NCBI GenBank assembly: GCA_013361935.1
Contig: JABFXC010000039.1
Coordinates: 1-53,838 of the forward strand
DNA length: 53,838 bases
Direction: 5' to 3'
From: Gemmatimonadaceae bacterium
GTDB lineage: Bacteria; Gemmatimonadota; Gemmatimonadetes; Gemmatimonadales; Gemmatimonadaceae
Position 1 is the stretch's first letter; every line of letters starts with the position of its first letter. Under the pieces are notes generated by a model. It made no database searches. It was not told the DNA's origin and saw nothing but the letters and a program-made list of their open reading frames with translations. A program made the position numbers and the translations under genes. Shown one piece after another: positions 35,651-44,615 of this stretch.

Positions 35651-36628
35651 ATGACCAGCACCATCGGCAACGAGCTGATTAGCCTCGACGCGCTGCGCGA
35701 CGCGGCGCGCACGATCCGCGACGTCGCGGTGCGCACCCCGCTTCTTCCGGCCGACGATCTCACCGCGCGCGTGGGCGCGCCCGTGTGGCTCAAGCCGGAG
35801 ACGCTGCAGCGCGGGGGCGCGTTCAAGCTGCGCGGCGCGTACTACTTCCTCGCGAAGCTGAGCCCCGAGGAGCGCGCGCGCGGCGTCGTCGCGCCCTCGT
35901 CGGGGAACCACGCGCAGGCGGTGGCGCTCGCGGCGAAGCTCTTCGGGGTGAAGGCGACGGTCGTCATGCCGACCACGGTCTCCCCGGCGAAGCGCGCCGG
36001 CGCCGAACGGCTGGGCGCGCGCATCGAGCTCGCAGGGACCACCACCGCCGACCGGATGGATCGCGCGATGGAGATCGTCGCGGCGGAGGGGCAGACCCTC
36101 GTTCCTCCGTACGACCACCCGTGGATCATCGCCGGGCAGGGGACGGCGGGGCTGGAGATCGTCGAGGATCTGCCGGACGTCGGCACGGTGCTCGTGCCGG
36201 TGGGGGGCGGCGGGCTCGCCGCGGGGCTGGCGACGGCGGTCAAGCTCACCGCGCCTAACGCGCGGGTGATCGGCGTCGAGCCGGAGGGCGCGCCGAAGCT
36301 CTCGCGCGCCCGCGCCGCGGGGAAGCCGGTGAAGCTGGAGAAGACGGGCGGGCTCGCCGACGGGCTGCTCGCCGTCGAGATCGGGACGATGCCCTTCGCC
36401 CACCACCAGGCGTACATCGACGACGTCGTGACGATCCCCGACGCGGTGCTGCGCGACGCGATGCGCTTCCTCCTCGACCGGATGAAGCTGGTCGCCGAGC
36501 CGAGCGGGGCGATCACCGTCGCCGCGCTGATGACCGGCGCGGCGAAGACCCGCGGCTCCGTGGCGGCGGTGCTCAGCGGCGGGAACATCGAGTACGCCGG
36601 CCTGCGCGCCCTGCTCGGAGACGGTTAG
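35651..36628 (+). CDS. Threonine/serine dehydratase (PLP fold-type II)
   Basis: 325 residues from ATG 35651, with GGGGG directly upstream. Fold-type II PLP enzyme: LKPETLQRGGAFKLRGAYY holds the Schiff-base lysine, SSGNHAQAVA binds the substrate carboxylate, and VPVGGGGLAAG binds the PLP phosphate. The single catalytic domain without a C-terminal ACT domain points to a catabolic-type threonine dehydratase or serine racemase rather than the feedback-controlled IlvA. It converts threonine or serine to the 2-oxoacid and ammonia. The TAG stop is inside GGTTAGGC (36623-36630), and the next gene starts 7 nt later. Confidence 0.88.
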   Translation: MTSTIGNELISLDALRDAARTIRDVAVRTPLLPADDLTARVGAPVWLKPETLQRGGAFKLRGAYYFLAKLSPEERARGVVAPSSGNHAQAVALAAKLFGVKATVVMPTTVSPAKRAGAERLGARIELAGTTTADRMDRAMEIVAAEGQTLVPPYDHPWIIAGQGTAGLEIVEDLPDVGTVLVPVGGGGLAAGLATAVKLTAPNARVIGVEPEGAPKLSRARAAGKPVKLEKTGGLADGLLAVEIGTMPFAHHQAYIDDVVTIPDAVLRDAMRFLLDRMKLVAEPSGAITVAALMTGAAKTRGSVAAVLSGGNIEYAGLRALLGDG

Positions 36629-36634
36629 GCAGCG

Positions 36635-38104
36635 ATGCCCGACGCGCGCATCCTCGTCGCCGAGGAAGATCCGGCGATCCGTTCGGCGGTCTCGTGGCTG
36701 CTCAAGGAGCAGGGCTACGAGGTCGCGGCGGTCACGCGCGGGGCGGACCTGATCGACCAGATCGAGCGCCGTTCGCCGGACCTCGTGCTGCTCGACGTCG
36801 CCAACCCCGACGAGGACGGCGCCGAGGTGCTGCGGCGGATGCGCGCCGACGAGCGCTGGCGGGACATCCCGGTGGTGATGGTCTCGCAGCCCGGCGACGA
36901 CGTCGCGGTACGCGCGCTGCGGAGCGGCGCCGCCGACTACATGGCGAAGCCCTTCCGCCTGCGCGAGCTGATGGCGCGCATCCAGGCGCAGCTCCGCTCG
37001 CGCGAGACGCTGCGCCGCGCGTACGCCGCGCTGCACGAGGTGTCGGAGGCGCTCATCGACGCGCGCGAGGAGGCGAAGAGCCGGCGCGAGCTGGTCGACA
37101 TCCTGCACGAGGTCACCGGCGAGCTCTCCCCCGAGGAGATCTTCCGCATCCTCGCGCGGCGCGTGGCGCGCGCGCTGGACATCTCGCGCTGCTCCGTGAT
37201 CCTCGCCCATCCCGGCGACGAGCTGGGGATCGTCGCGACCGCGTTCGACAACCCGGGGCTCCGCAACTTCCCCATCCGCCTCGACCGCTATCCGGAGATC
37301 CGCACCGCGCTCGACCACGGAAAGCCGGTGCTCGTCGAGGAGGGGGTCGCGAGCCCGCTGTACAGCGAGATCCGCAAGGTGTGGGAGGCGGAAGGACTGA
37401 CGGTGCCGGTGTCCTCGGCGATCGCGCTCCCCTTCACCCTCGACCGCACGCAGCTCGGCGTCTTCTTCCTGCGGACGAGCGGGAACGAGCCGCCCCTCTC
37501 GCACCACGACATCGAGTTCGCCGACACCGTCATCCGCGCCGCGGTCGCGGCGATCCAGCGCGCGCAGCTCCTCGAGACGACGCGCGCCGACAAGGCGCGG
37601 CTGCAGGAGCTGGCGACGACGGACGCGGTGACGCAGCTCCTCAACCGGCGCGCCCTCGTCGAGCGGCTGTCGCACGAGATGGAGCGCGCGCGCCGCTACT
37701 CGACGCCGCTCGCGCTGCTGATGGTCGACCTCGACCACTTCAAGAACATCAACGACACGCACGGGCACCTCGTCGGCGACGAGGCGCTGCGCGAGGTGGC
37801 GCGGCTCCTCCAGACGGGAGTGCGGAACGTCGACATCGTCGCGCGGTACGGAGGGGAGGAGTTCGCGATCGTCCTTCCCGAGACGTCCCACGAGGGGGCA
37901 GTTGCGTTCGCCGAGCGCGTGCGCGAACGTGTCGCACAGCACGACTTCGCGAGCGAGCGGCTCCCCTCGCTCCAGATCACGGTGAGCGTGGGGGTGGCGT
38001 CGGTCCCCGCGGCGGACATCGAATCGGTGGACGACTTCTTCTCGCGCTCGGACGAGGCGCTCTACCGGGCCAAGGCCGCGGGGCGCAACCAGGTTCGAGC
38101 CTGA
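36635..38104 (+). CDS. Response regulator with GAF and GGDEF domains
   Basis: 489 residues. Receiver domain (1-120) with acidic pocket E11/D12, phospho-acceptor D54 and K105. The usual D-x-x-M-P after the acceptor reads DVANPDEDG, an acidic variant. A GAF-like domain (about 155-320) follows a coiled-coil linker. The GGDEF domain has GGEEF (406-410) with the inhibitory RNVD five residues earlier. This should be a phosphorylation-controlled, soluble diguanylate cyclase. No sensor histidine kinase is encoded next to it; the Ser/Thr kinase gene starts 2 nt after its stop. Confidence 0.92.
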   Translation: MPDARILVAEEDPAIRSAVSWLLKEQGYEVAAVTRGADLIDQIERRSPDLVLLDVANPDEDGAEVLRRMRADERWRDIPVVMVSQPGDDVAVRALRSGAADYMAKPFRLRELMARIQAQLRSRETLRRAYAALHEVSEALIDAREEAKSRRELVDILHEVTGELSPEEIFRILARRVARALDISRCSVILAHPGDELGIVATAFDNPGLRNFPIRLDRYPEIRTALDHGKPVLVEEGVASPLYSEIRKVWEAEGLTVPVSSAIALPFTLDRTQLGVFFLRTSGNEPPLSHHDIEFADTVIRAAVAAIQRAQLLETTRADKARLQELATTDAVTQLLNRRALVERLSHEMERARRYSTPLALLMVDLDHFKNINDTHGHLVGDEALREVARLLQTGVRNVDIVARYGGEEFAIVLPETSHEGAVAFAERVRERVAQHDFASERLPSLQITVSVGVASVPAADIESVDDFFSRSDEALYRAKAAGRNQVRA

Positions 38105-38106
38105 TC

Positions 38107-39183
38107 ATGACTCGCTGTCCCACCTGTGGCGCCACCTACGGCGACGACGCGCGCTTCTGCACGAAGGACGGGACGCGCCTCGTCCCGGCGCCGCCGCGCG
38201 TGTCCGACAAGCCCGCGCCGGGGGCGTTCGTCGCCGGTGCCGGCTCGCCGGCGGCGAAGGCCGCCGCCACGGCGGCGACGGAGATGGTCGGCCAGACGCT
38301 CGAGGGGCGCTACCGCATCCTGCAGAAGCTCGGCGAGGGCGGGATGTCGTTCGTCTATCTCGCCGAGGATCTCGCGGGGAGTGGCGGACGCTTCGCGATC
38401 AAGGTGCTGTCGCCGGCGCTGTCGCAGGACGAGAACGCGATGGCGCGGCTGCGGCGCGAGGCGGACCTCGGCGGACGGCTCGAGCATCCGAACATCTGTC
38501 ACATCATCCGGCTCGGCGAGACGCCGGAGCGGCTCGTCTACATCGTGATGCCGTACATCGAGGGAGAGATCCTCTCCGATCGGACGTATCACGCGGGCGG
38601 CCACCTGGCGCCGGAGGAGGTCGCGCGCTGGGTGGCCGACATCGCGGCCGGGCTGCAGCGAGCGCACGACCTCCAGATCGTCCATCGCGACCTGAAGCCG
38701 GAGAACGTGATGATCGCGGCGGCGGGGGGAAAGCCGCAGCGGGCGGTGGTGATGGACTTCGGTCTGGCCAAGGAGCGCCAGGCATCGCCCGAGCTGGCCA
38801 AGCTCACGGCGACGGGGATCGTGCTCGGCACCCCGGAGTTCATGAGCCCCGAGCAGCTGCGCGGCAAGCCGCTCGACGGCCGGACGGACGTCTACTCGCT
38901 CGCGCTGATGACGTACGAGATGCTCACCGGCAAGCTCCCCTTCTCGGGCCGCACGCAGCAGGAGATGATGATCAACCGCCTGCGCAGCGATCCGACGCCG
39001 ATCCGCGCGATGCGCCCCGATCTCAATTTCAGCGAGGGGTTGGAGTGGGTGCTGAACAAGGGGATGACGCGCGACCCGAAGGACCGCTACCAGACCGCGC
39101 CCGAGTTCGCGGCGGCGGTCGGCGCGGCGGTTCGCGGGGAGAGCGTCGGCGGAGGGATGATCGGCCGTCTGTTTGGACGATGA
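38107..39183 (+). CDS. Soluble Ser/Thr protein kinase with N-terminal zinc-ribbon
   Basis: 358 residues. The N-terminus CPTCGATYGDDARFC is a zinc-ribbon with three cysteines visible, the fourth position being Asp. An Ala-rich linker leads to a PKN-type kinase domain: LGEGGMSFVY loop, K99 in FAIKV, HRDLKPEN (D195 catalytic), DFGLAK (D217) and SPEQLRG. All catalytic residues are present. No membrane helix or PASTA domains follow, so it is a cytoplasmic kinase ending soon after the catalytic domain. Its coupling with the receiver-GGDEF gene suggests a common signalling unit, but no substrate is known. Confidence 0.92.
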   Translation: MTRCPTCGATYGDDARFCTKDGTRLVPAPPRVSDKPAPGAFVAGAGSPAAKAAATAATEMVGQTLEGRYRILQKLGEGGMSFVYLAEDLAGSGGRFAIKVLSPALSQDENAMARLRREADLGGRLEHPNICHIIRLGETPERLVYIVMPYIEGEILSDRTYHAGGHLAPEEVARWVADIAAGLQRAHDLQIVHRDLKPENVMIAAAGGKPQRAVVMDFGLAKERQASPELAKLTATGIVLGTPEFMSPEQLRGKPLDGRTDVYSLALMTYEMLTGKLPFSGRTQQEMMINRLRSDPTPIRAMRPDLNFSEGLEWVLNKGMTRDPKDRYQTAPEFAAAVGAAVRGESVGGGMIGRLFGR

Positions 39184-39395
39184 GTGACTCGTGCTTCGTG
39201 AAACGGAAGTGCGGGCGGTGAGGTGTGAGGTTTCGTGGCCAGTGACTCGTGACCCGCGGTAACGGCAGTCAACTGCCGTCAACTGCAGTCAACGCCCGTC
39301 ACGAGTCACAAGTCACTCACCCACACACCTCACCCATCGAAGTTCCGTTTCACGACGCACGAGTCACGAAGCCTCACACCTCACCGCCCGCCGGG
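39184..39395. repeat. Multi-arm palindromic array (GTGACTCGTG words)
   Basis: This fills most of the 278-bp gap after the kinase stop. GTGACTCGTG occurs at 39184 and 39242, and its reverse complement CACGAGTCAC at about 39300 and 39358. A 20-bp perfect arm beginning GCGGGCGGTGAGG (39211-39230) pairs with 39372-39391. TTCGTGAAACGGAA (39195) pairs with a TTCCGTTTCACGA at 39342. In the centre a 10-nt unit built on GTCAAC is repeated three times (39267-39296). The arms nest, so the RNA or single-stranded DNA could fold into a branched structure. The 66 nt between it and the next ATG shows nothing further. Confidence 0.8.
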
Positions 39396-39461
39396 CAGTT
39401 TCACCGCCCGCAGTGTGGTCTCACTCCACACGAATCGCAGTTGAACGATGGAGGCTCTCTG

Positions 39462-40625
39462 ATGCGCGTGATCGGATTGGGATTGAGCGTCGCCGTGCTG
39501 ATCGCCTGCCAGTCGCAGGAGAGCCCGGCGCAGCAGAAGATGACGAGGCCCGGCGCGGAGCGGCATGACACCGCGCTCGCGCCGCAGTTCGCGCTGCACT
39601 CGACGCTGGGCGGGAAGCTCCGCGCGCCGGAGGGGCTCGAGGTCGACTACTTCGCGCGGAACACGGGCTCCGTGCGCTTCATGGTGCTCGGCCCCGACGG
39701 CGCGGTCTACGCGTCGCGGCCGGGCGAGGGCGACATCCTCCGGCTCGCCGACACCAACGGCGACGGCACCGCCGACGACGTGAGCACGGTGATCTCGGGG
39801 CTCAACCGTCCGCACGGGATGGCCTTCCTGCGCGACAGCTTCTACGTCGCCGAGGGGTCGCAGTTGACCGCGTTCCCCCTCGACGCCAACCATCGGCCCG
39901 GCGGGGCGCGGCGGCGCGTCGCGACCTATTCCGGAGGCGGCGGCCACTGGACGCGCACGGTGATCGTCGGGCCGGACAGCCTGCTCTACGTCTCCGTGGG
40001 ATCGAGCTGCAACATCTGCGAGGGAGACACGCCGCAGCGCGCCGCGGTGCTGCAGGCGCAGCGGAGCGGGATGACGCGGCCGTACTCCATCGGGCTGCGC
40101 AACGCGGTCGGGCTCGCGGTGAACCCCGCGACGCGCGAGATCTGGGTGACGACGCACGAGCGCGACAACCTCGGCGACGACGTGCCGCCCGAGGAGATCG
40201 ACATCCTCAAGGACGGCGCGGACTACGGCTGGCCGTACTGCTGGGGGGACCGTGAGCCGAACCCCGAGTACAAGAACGCCGCGCGCTGCGCGCAGACCAC
40301 GCCGCCCGCGCTGATGATGCAGGCGCACTCGGCGCCGTTAGGCATCGCCTTCCTCCGCGGCGCGACGCAGCTGCGGAGCGAGTACCAGGGAGACGCGCTC
40401 GTCGCCTTCCACGGCTCGTGGAACCGCAGCGTGCCGACGGGGGCGAAGGTGGTCCGCGTCCGCATCGCCGACGGAAAGCCCGTCTCGTACGAGGACTTCG
40501 TCACCGGGTGGCAGGACGCGAGCGGCGACCGCTGGGGACGGCCGGTGGGCGTGCTCGTGAACCGCGACGGCTCGGTGCTCATCTCCGACGACAGCGGGAA
40601 CGCCATCTACCGGGTCCACCGATGA
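39462..40625 (+). CDS. PQQ-dependent sugar (sorbosone-type) dehydrogenase, exported
   Basis: 387 residues from ATG 39462, which places a short hydrophobic signal with a possible lipobox (VLIAC) at the N-terminus; the frame upstream runs only through the palindromic array. The six-bladed propeller of soluble glucose/sorbosone dehydrogenases is shown by GSVRFMVLGPDGAVYASRPG, LNRPHGMAF, SIGLRNAVGLAVNP, PEEIDILKDGADYGWPYCWG and ALVAFHGSWNR. It would oxidise an aldose or similar sugar in the periplasm using PQQ. PQQ-making genes are not in the window. Its stop overlaps the next ATG (ATGA). Confidence 0.85.
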   Translation: MRVIGLGLSVAVLIACQSQESPAQQKMTRPGAERHDTALAPQFALHSTLGGKLRAPEGLEVDYFARNTGSVRFMVLGPDGAVYASRPGEGDILRLADTNGDGTADDVSTVISGLNRPHGMAFLRDSFYVAEGSQLTAFPLDANHRPGGARRRVATYSGGGGHWTRTVIVGPDSLLYVSVGSSCNICEGDTPQRAAVLQAQRSGMTRPYSIGLRNAVGLAVNPATREIWVTTHERDNLGDDVPPEEIDILKDGADYGWPYCWGDREPNPEYKNAARCAQTTPPALMMQAHSAPLGIAFLRGATQLRSEYQGDALVAFHGSWNRSVPTGAKVVRVRIADGKPVSYEDFVTGWQDASGDRWGRPVGVLVNRDGSVLISDDSGNAIYRVHR

Positions 40626-41890
40626 AGGCGCGCCGTTCGCTCGTGGTCGCAGTCGGCCTCGCCGCGGCGTGCAGCACGAGCGAACGGCCGACGCGGGACA
40701 GCGCTGCCTCCGGGGCGGCGGTCGCGACGCCCGCCGTGCCCGTCTCCTCCGCGCCGGAGTCGGTGCTCGCGGTGCAGATGGGCGCCTTCTCCGATTCGGC
40801 GAACGCGCGGCGGATGCGCGACTCGCTGAGCGGCGCGGGATGGATCGCCTACCTGCGCGGAGGAACGGGGAAGGGAGTGCCCGCGGTGCAGGTGCGCATC
40901 GCCGCCTCGCGCGACAGCGTCCTGCCACGTCTCATCGTCGCTTCCCTCGGCGCCGCGCGGCGTGCGGCGGTTGTCGTCCGCGACGTCGTCGGCGGGGACA
41001 GCCTGACGCGGACGGCGGTGATCGCGGTGAGCACCGGCTCGCACGGGATGGCGGCGTCGACGCGGTGGGCGCTCGCCGGCGACCGGCGCGCGCTGCTCGT
41101 CGTCGAGGATCCCACGGCGGTCGAGGCGGAGCCGGTCCCCGACGGCTTCCTTCTCGCCGACGAGAGCACGGGCGCAGTGGTGCAGCGCGACAGCGTGTGG
41201 GACGTCGCCCCCTCGCCGGACTGGCGGCGCGTCGCGGTGGGGATCGCCTACGTGCTGCCCGGGCGCGAGCGCGACCGAATCCCCGCGGCGGAGTGGAGCG
41301 CGCTCGCCCGGCGCAGCGGGCTGACGACCGACTCGGTGCGCGCGTCGGCGTTCCAGAGCAGCGGGATGTCGACCGCGTACGGCCTCGCCCAGCCCGCGGT
41401 GTACGATCTCAGCGTCGCGCCGGTGAACGGCGCGCGCGCCGCGGTCGTCCTGCCGATGGCCGGCGGGTGGCGGATCGGGTGGAGCGCGGCGGGCGACGCG
41501 CTCCTCGTCGGGACGAACCCCAGGCGCGCGGGCGACGACGAGCCGGCGAGCGGCTGGCTGGCGGTGGACCTGCGCGGGAAGCGCGTGAGCGACGCGGGCG
41601 ACACCCCGTCGCCCGTCGCCTGGACCAACGGCCCGACGCTCGACGTCAGCGTGCCGGTGGACTTCGTCTCCGCGCACACCATCGCCGCGGGGAGCCGCTC
41701 GATCGAGAGCGCCGCGGGATGGATCCGCGTGCGCGAGGGCAGCACGTCGCGGATCGTCGGACCGGGAACGGCGCTCGTCGCGACGGCGACGGGGCGGTTC
41801 GTCGCGGCGCTCGTGCCTAACGCGCCGGGAAAGGCCGGCGCGCCGCCCGACCAGCCGGCGCGGCTCGTCGTGTACGACCTCGGCCGATGA
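40622..41890 (+). CDS. SPOR-domain lipoprotein
   Basis: 422 residues from ATG 40622. The N-terminus has a lipoprotein signal (VVAVGLAAAC). A SPOR-like domain follows at about 45-120 (VLAVQMGAFSDSANARRM, then VPAVQVRIA), which in other proteins binds denuded peptidoglycan. The remaining 300 residues read as repeated short beta strands, perhaps a propeller, with no recognised family. Coupled by 4-nt overlaps to both the sugar dehydrogenase before it and the M1 peptidase after it. Confidence 0.75.
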   Translation: MKARRSLVVAVGLAAACSTSERPTRDSAASGAAVATPAVPVSSAPESVLAVQMGAFSDSANARRMRDSLSGAGWIAYLRGGTGKGVPAVQVRIAASRDSVLPRLIVASLGAARRAAVVVRDVVGGDSLTRTAVIAVSTGSHGMAASTRWALAGDRRALLVVEDPTAVEAEPVPDGFLLADESTGAVVQRDSVWDVAPSPDWRRVAVGIAYVLPGRERDRIPAAEWSALARRSGLTTDSVRASAFQSSGMSTAYGLAQPAVYDLSVAPVNGARAAVVLPMAGGWRIGWSAAGDALLVGTNPRRAGDDEPASGWLAVDLRGKRVSDAGDTPSPVAWTNGPTLDVSVPVDFVSAHTIAAGSRSIESAAGWIRVREGSTSRIVGPGTALVATATGRFVAALVPNAPGKAGAPPDQPARLVVYDLGR

Positions 41891-43530
41891 CGCCGCGCAC
41901 GCTCACGACGCTGGGACTCGCCGCGGCGGTGACGGTGCTCGGCGACTGCGCGCCGGCGCCGAGCGCGTCCGCGCCGGTCACGCCGGTGGCCGCGTCGACG
42001 ATCGACGTCAGGCACTACGACTTTGCGATCACGCTGCCCGACGACGGCCCGGTGATCCGCGGCGTCGGCACGCTGTCGGTGGCGAAGGGGCGCGGATCCG
42101 CGACGCTGCCGCTCGACCTGCTGCTTCCGATCGACAGCGTCGCCGTCGACGGACGAATCGTGACCGCGACGCCGCGCGATGGCGGCGCGACGGTCCCCCT
42201 CGACGGCGCGGGAGACAGCACGCGCGTCACGGTGTGGTACCACGGCGCGCCGCAGGACGGCCTGATCATCTCGCGCGACCCGCGCGGCGGGTGGCAGGCG
42301 TTCGGCGACAACTGGCCGAATCGCGGGCGGCACTGGCTCCCGCTCGTCGACCGGCCGGGGGACAAGGCGACGGTCACCTGGACGATCGACGCGCCCGCGG
42401 CGCTCACGGTCGTCGCGAACGGGACGCGCACGGACAGCGCGGCGCGCGGCGCGCGTACCGTCTGGCGGTGGAGCGAGGCGCACCCGATCCCGACGTACGT
42501 GATGGTGATCGCCGCCGCGCGGATGATCGCGGCGACGATCCCCAGCGAGCGCTGTCTGCCCGGCGACGGAGGCGCGTGCATCGAGCAGCGCGTCTATCGC
42601 GCCGCGGACGTCGAGCGCGTCCCCGCGGCGTTCGGCGAAGCCCCGGCGATCGTGGGCTTCTACTCGAGCGTCGTCGCGCCATTTCCGTACGAGCGCCTCG
42701 ATCACCTCGAGTCGTCGACGCGCTTCGGGGGGATGGAGAACGCGACGGCGATCTTCTACGCCGACGGCACCTTCCGTCGCGGGACGATGGGCTGGCCGCT
42801 GATCGCGCACGAGACGGCGCACCAGTGGTTCGGCGACGCGGTGACGGAGCGCGACTGGCCGCACCTCTGGCTCTCCGAGGGGTTCGCGACGTACTTCGCG
42901 GAGCTCTTCGGCGAGCATCGCTTCGGCGCGGACACGCTCGTCGCGCGCATGCGGACGATACGAAAGGAGATCCTCGCCGACTCGCGCGCGGTCGCGCGGC
43001 GTCCGGTGATCGACACCATCGAGACCGATCCGCTCGCGCTGCTCAACGCGAACAGCTACCAGAAGGGCGGCTTCGTCCTCCACATGGCCCGCCGGCTGCT
43101 CGGCGATTCCGCGTTCTTCGGCGGCGTGCGACGCTACTGGCGCGCGCACCGCGACGGGAACGCGACGAGCGACGATCTGCGCCGCGCTCTCGAGGTGAGC
43201 TCGGGGCGGGAGCTGGGCTGGTTCTTCGACCAGTGGCTGCGGCGCCCGGGCTATCCCGAGCTGGCGACGGAGTGGAGTTATGATCGGCAGGGGCGGCGCG
43301 TCTATCTGGAGATCGCCCAGGGGCCGCGCTTCGGGAGCTTCCGCTTTCCGCTGGTGGTCGAGGTGACGAAGGCGGATGGGACGACCGCGCGCGCGACGGT
43401 GGAGGTGCCGGCGCAACCGCGGTCGCGCGTGGCGGTGCCGCTGGAGCTCGACGCGCCGCCGTCGCGGGTGGCGCTCGATCCCGACGCCGACCTTCTCGCC
43501 GCCATCGACACGCCACGGCAGCGCCAGTAG
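41887..43530 (+). CDS. M1-family metallopeptidase (aminopeptidase N-like), exported
   Basis: 547 residues with an N-terminal signal that has a possible lipobox (LGDC). The zinc site is complete: HETAH (308-312) and E331 in WLSEGFATYF, the normal 18-residue spacing. The substrate-recognition motif is FGGMENATA in place of GAMEN. The protein stops after the catalytic domain and a short beta domain, lacking the large C-terminal helical domain of PepN. It probably trims peptides in the periplasm or at the surface. ATG 41887 overlaps the preceding stop. Confidence 0.92.
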   Translation: MTPRTLTTLGLAAAVTVLGDCAPAPSASAPVTPVAASTIDVRHYDFAITLPDDGPVIRGVGTLSVAKGRGSATLPLDLLLPIDSVAVDGRIVTATPRDGGATVPLDGAGDSTRVTVWYHGAPQDGLIISRDPRGGWQAFGDNWPNRGRHWLPLVDRPGDKATVTWTIDAPAALTVVANGTRTDSAARGARTVWRWSEAHPIPTYVMVIAAARMIAATIPSERCLPGDGGACIEQRVYRAADVERVPAAFGEAPAIVGFYSSVVAPFPYERLDHLESSTRFGGMENATAIFYADGTFRRGTMGWPLIAHETAHQWFGDAVTERDWPHLWLSEGFATYFAELFGEHRFGADTLVARMRTIRKEILADSRAVARRPVIDTIETDPLALLNANSYQKGGFVLHMARRLLGDSAFFGGVRRYWRAHRDGNATSDDLRRALEVSSGRELGWFFDQWLRRPGYPELATEWSYDRQGRRVYLEIAQGPRFGSFRFPLVVEVTKADGTTARATVEVPAQPRSRVAVPLELDAPPSRVALDPDADLLAAIDTPRQRQ

Positions 43531-43574
43531 CCGACCTCGCGGGCCAGCACGAAAGTCGCACTATCGATGCTCCG

Positions 43575-44537
43575 ATGACCCGCCGCCTCACGCTCGCTTT
43601 CACGCTCGCCACCGCGCTCCTCGCCGCCGCTCCGCCGGCGCATGGACAGCGCTACGTCGCGCGCGCCGACTCGCTTCTCCGCCAGGGCCGCGTGGCCGAC
43701 GCGGAGCAGCTCTACTACTACGCGGTGCGGAAGACGCCGCGCGATCCGGCGGCGCGCCTCGCGCTCGGGCGCTACCTCGCGGCGCGCGGCGCACTCCGCC
43801 CCGGCGCGGTCCTGATGGAGGAGGCGCGGTATTTCGGCGGCGATCCGAAGCTGGTCGGCGTCTATCTCGCGCCGGTCTACGCGCGGCTCGGCGACTACAA
43901 GGCGCTGATGACCCTCCCCGCGTCGCCGCTGCCCTACGCGCAGCGCGCGCGCGCCGAGTGGCTGACGGCGAACGTCCCGGCGGTCGACGGTCCTGATTCG
44001 GCGGCGGTCCCGCTCGTGCCCGCCGACAGCGCGCCCTTCGGCGCGATCGCGATCGTCCTCGGCCACGACACGCTCACCGCGACCATCGACCCGCGCGTGC
44101 AGGGGCTGACCCTCGACACGGCGTGGCTCAAGCGGAAGGACGTGAAGCGCTTCGCCGCGACCTACGACGCCGACTGGCGGAACGCGGCGGGGGTCGCGCT
44201 CTCCACGGCGATCGGCCCCTTCGTGCTGACGAACGTCCCGGCGAGCTTCGCGGTGACGGGGAGCGCGCGGAAGGCGCGCGTCGGGCTCGACTTCCTCGGC
44301 GGCCTCGCGCCGACGATCGATCCCGGCGCGAAGACGCTGCTCCTGCGGCGCGGCGGCCGCATCGTGACATCCCCCGCCGGCGAGCGGATCCCGACGCTGA
44401 TGTACCCCGGCGGGCTGTGGATCGTGCAGCGCGACGGCGTCTGGCCGTTAGGCGGCGCCGCCGCCCGCGCGACGCTCGGCGGCCACCCGTGGATCCTCGA
44501 CGCCAAGCGCGGCGACCTGATATTGCTCGACCGTTAG
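43575..44537 (+). CDS. Exported TPR protein with retropepsin-like domain lacking the catalytic motif
   Basis: 320 residues: signal peptide ending AHGQ, a TPR-like helical part (about 28-115, ADSLLRQGRVADAEQLYYYA), then a beta-rich domain. The latter resembles gag-type aspartyl proteases (VGLDFLGGLAPTIDPGAKTLLL near the end), but where a D-T/S-G triad is expected the strand reads TATIDPRVQGLTLD. The active site therefore seems lost and a binding role is more likely. The TAG stop is inside CGTTAGGG (44532-44539), and CGTTAGGC occurs at 44446. Confidence 0.6.
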   Translation: MTRRLTLAFTLATALLAAAPPAHGQRYVARADSLLRQGRVADAEQLYYYAVRKTPRDPAARLALGRYLAARGALRPGAVLMEEARYFGGDPKLVGVYLAPVYARLGDYKALMTLPASPLPYAQRARAEWLTANVPAVDGPDSAAVPLVPADSAPFGAIAIVLGHDTLTATIDPRVQGLTLDTAWLKRKDVKRFAATYDADWRNAAGVALSTAIGPFVLTNVPASFAVTGSARKARVGLDFLGGLAPTIDPGAKTLLLRRGGRIVTSPAGERIPTLMYPGGLWIVQRDGVWPLGGAAARATLGGHPWILDAKRGDLILLDR

Positions 44538-44615
44538 GGAGAACAGCGGCGTGGCCTTTCGGCTGCGCTGTGAACTGCTGACGCGGATTCTCTTCTGCTG
44601 CTGCGCGGCTGTGAA

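Noticed and set aside
39267..39296. Iterons of a replication origin
   Set aside because: Three 10-mers only, no DnaA boxes and no replication gene beside them; they form the loop region of a palindrome.
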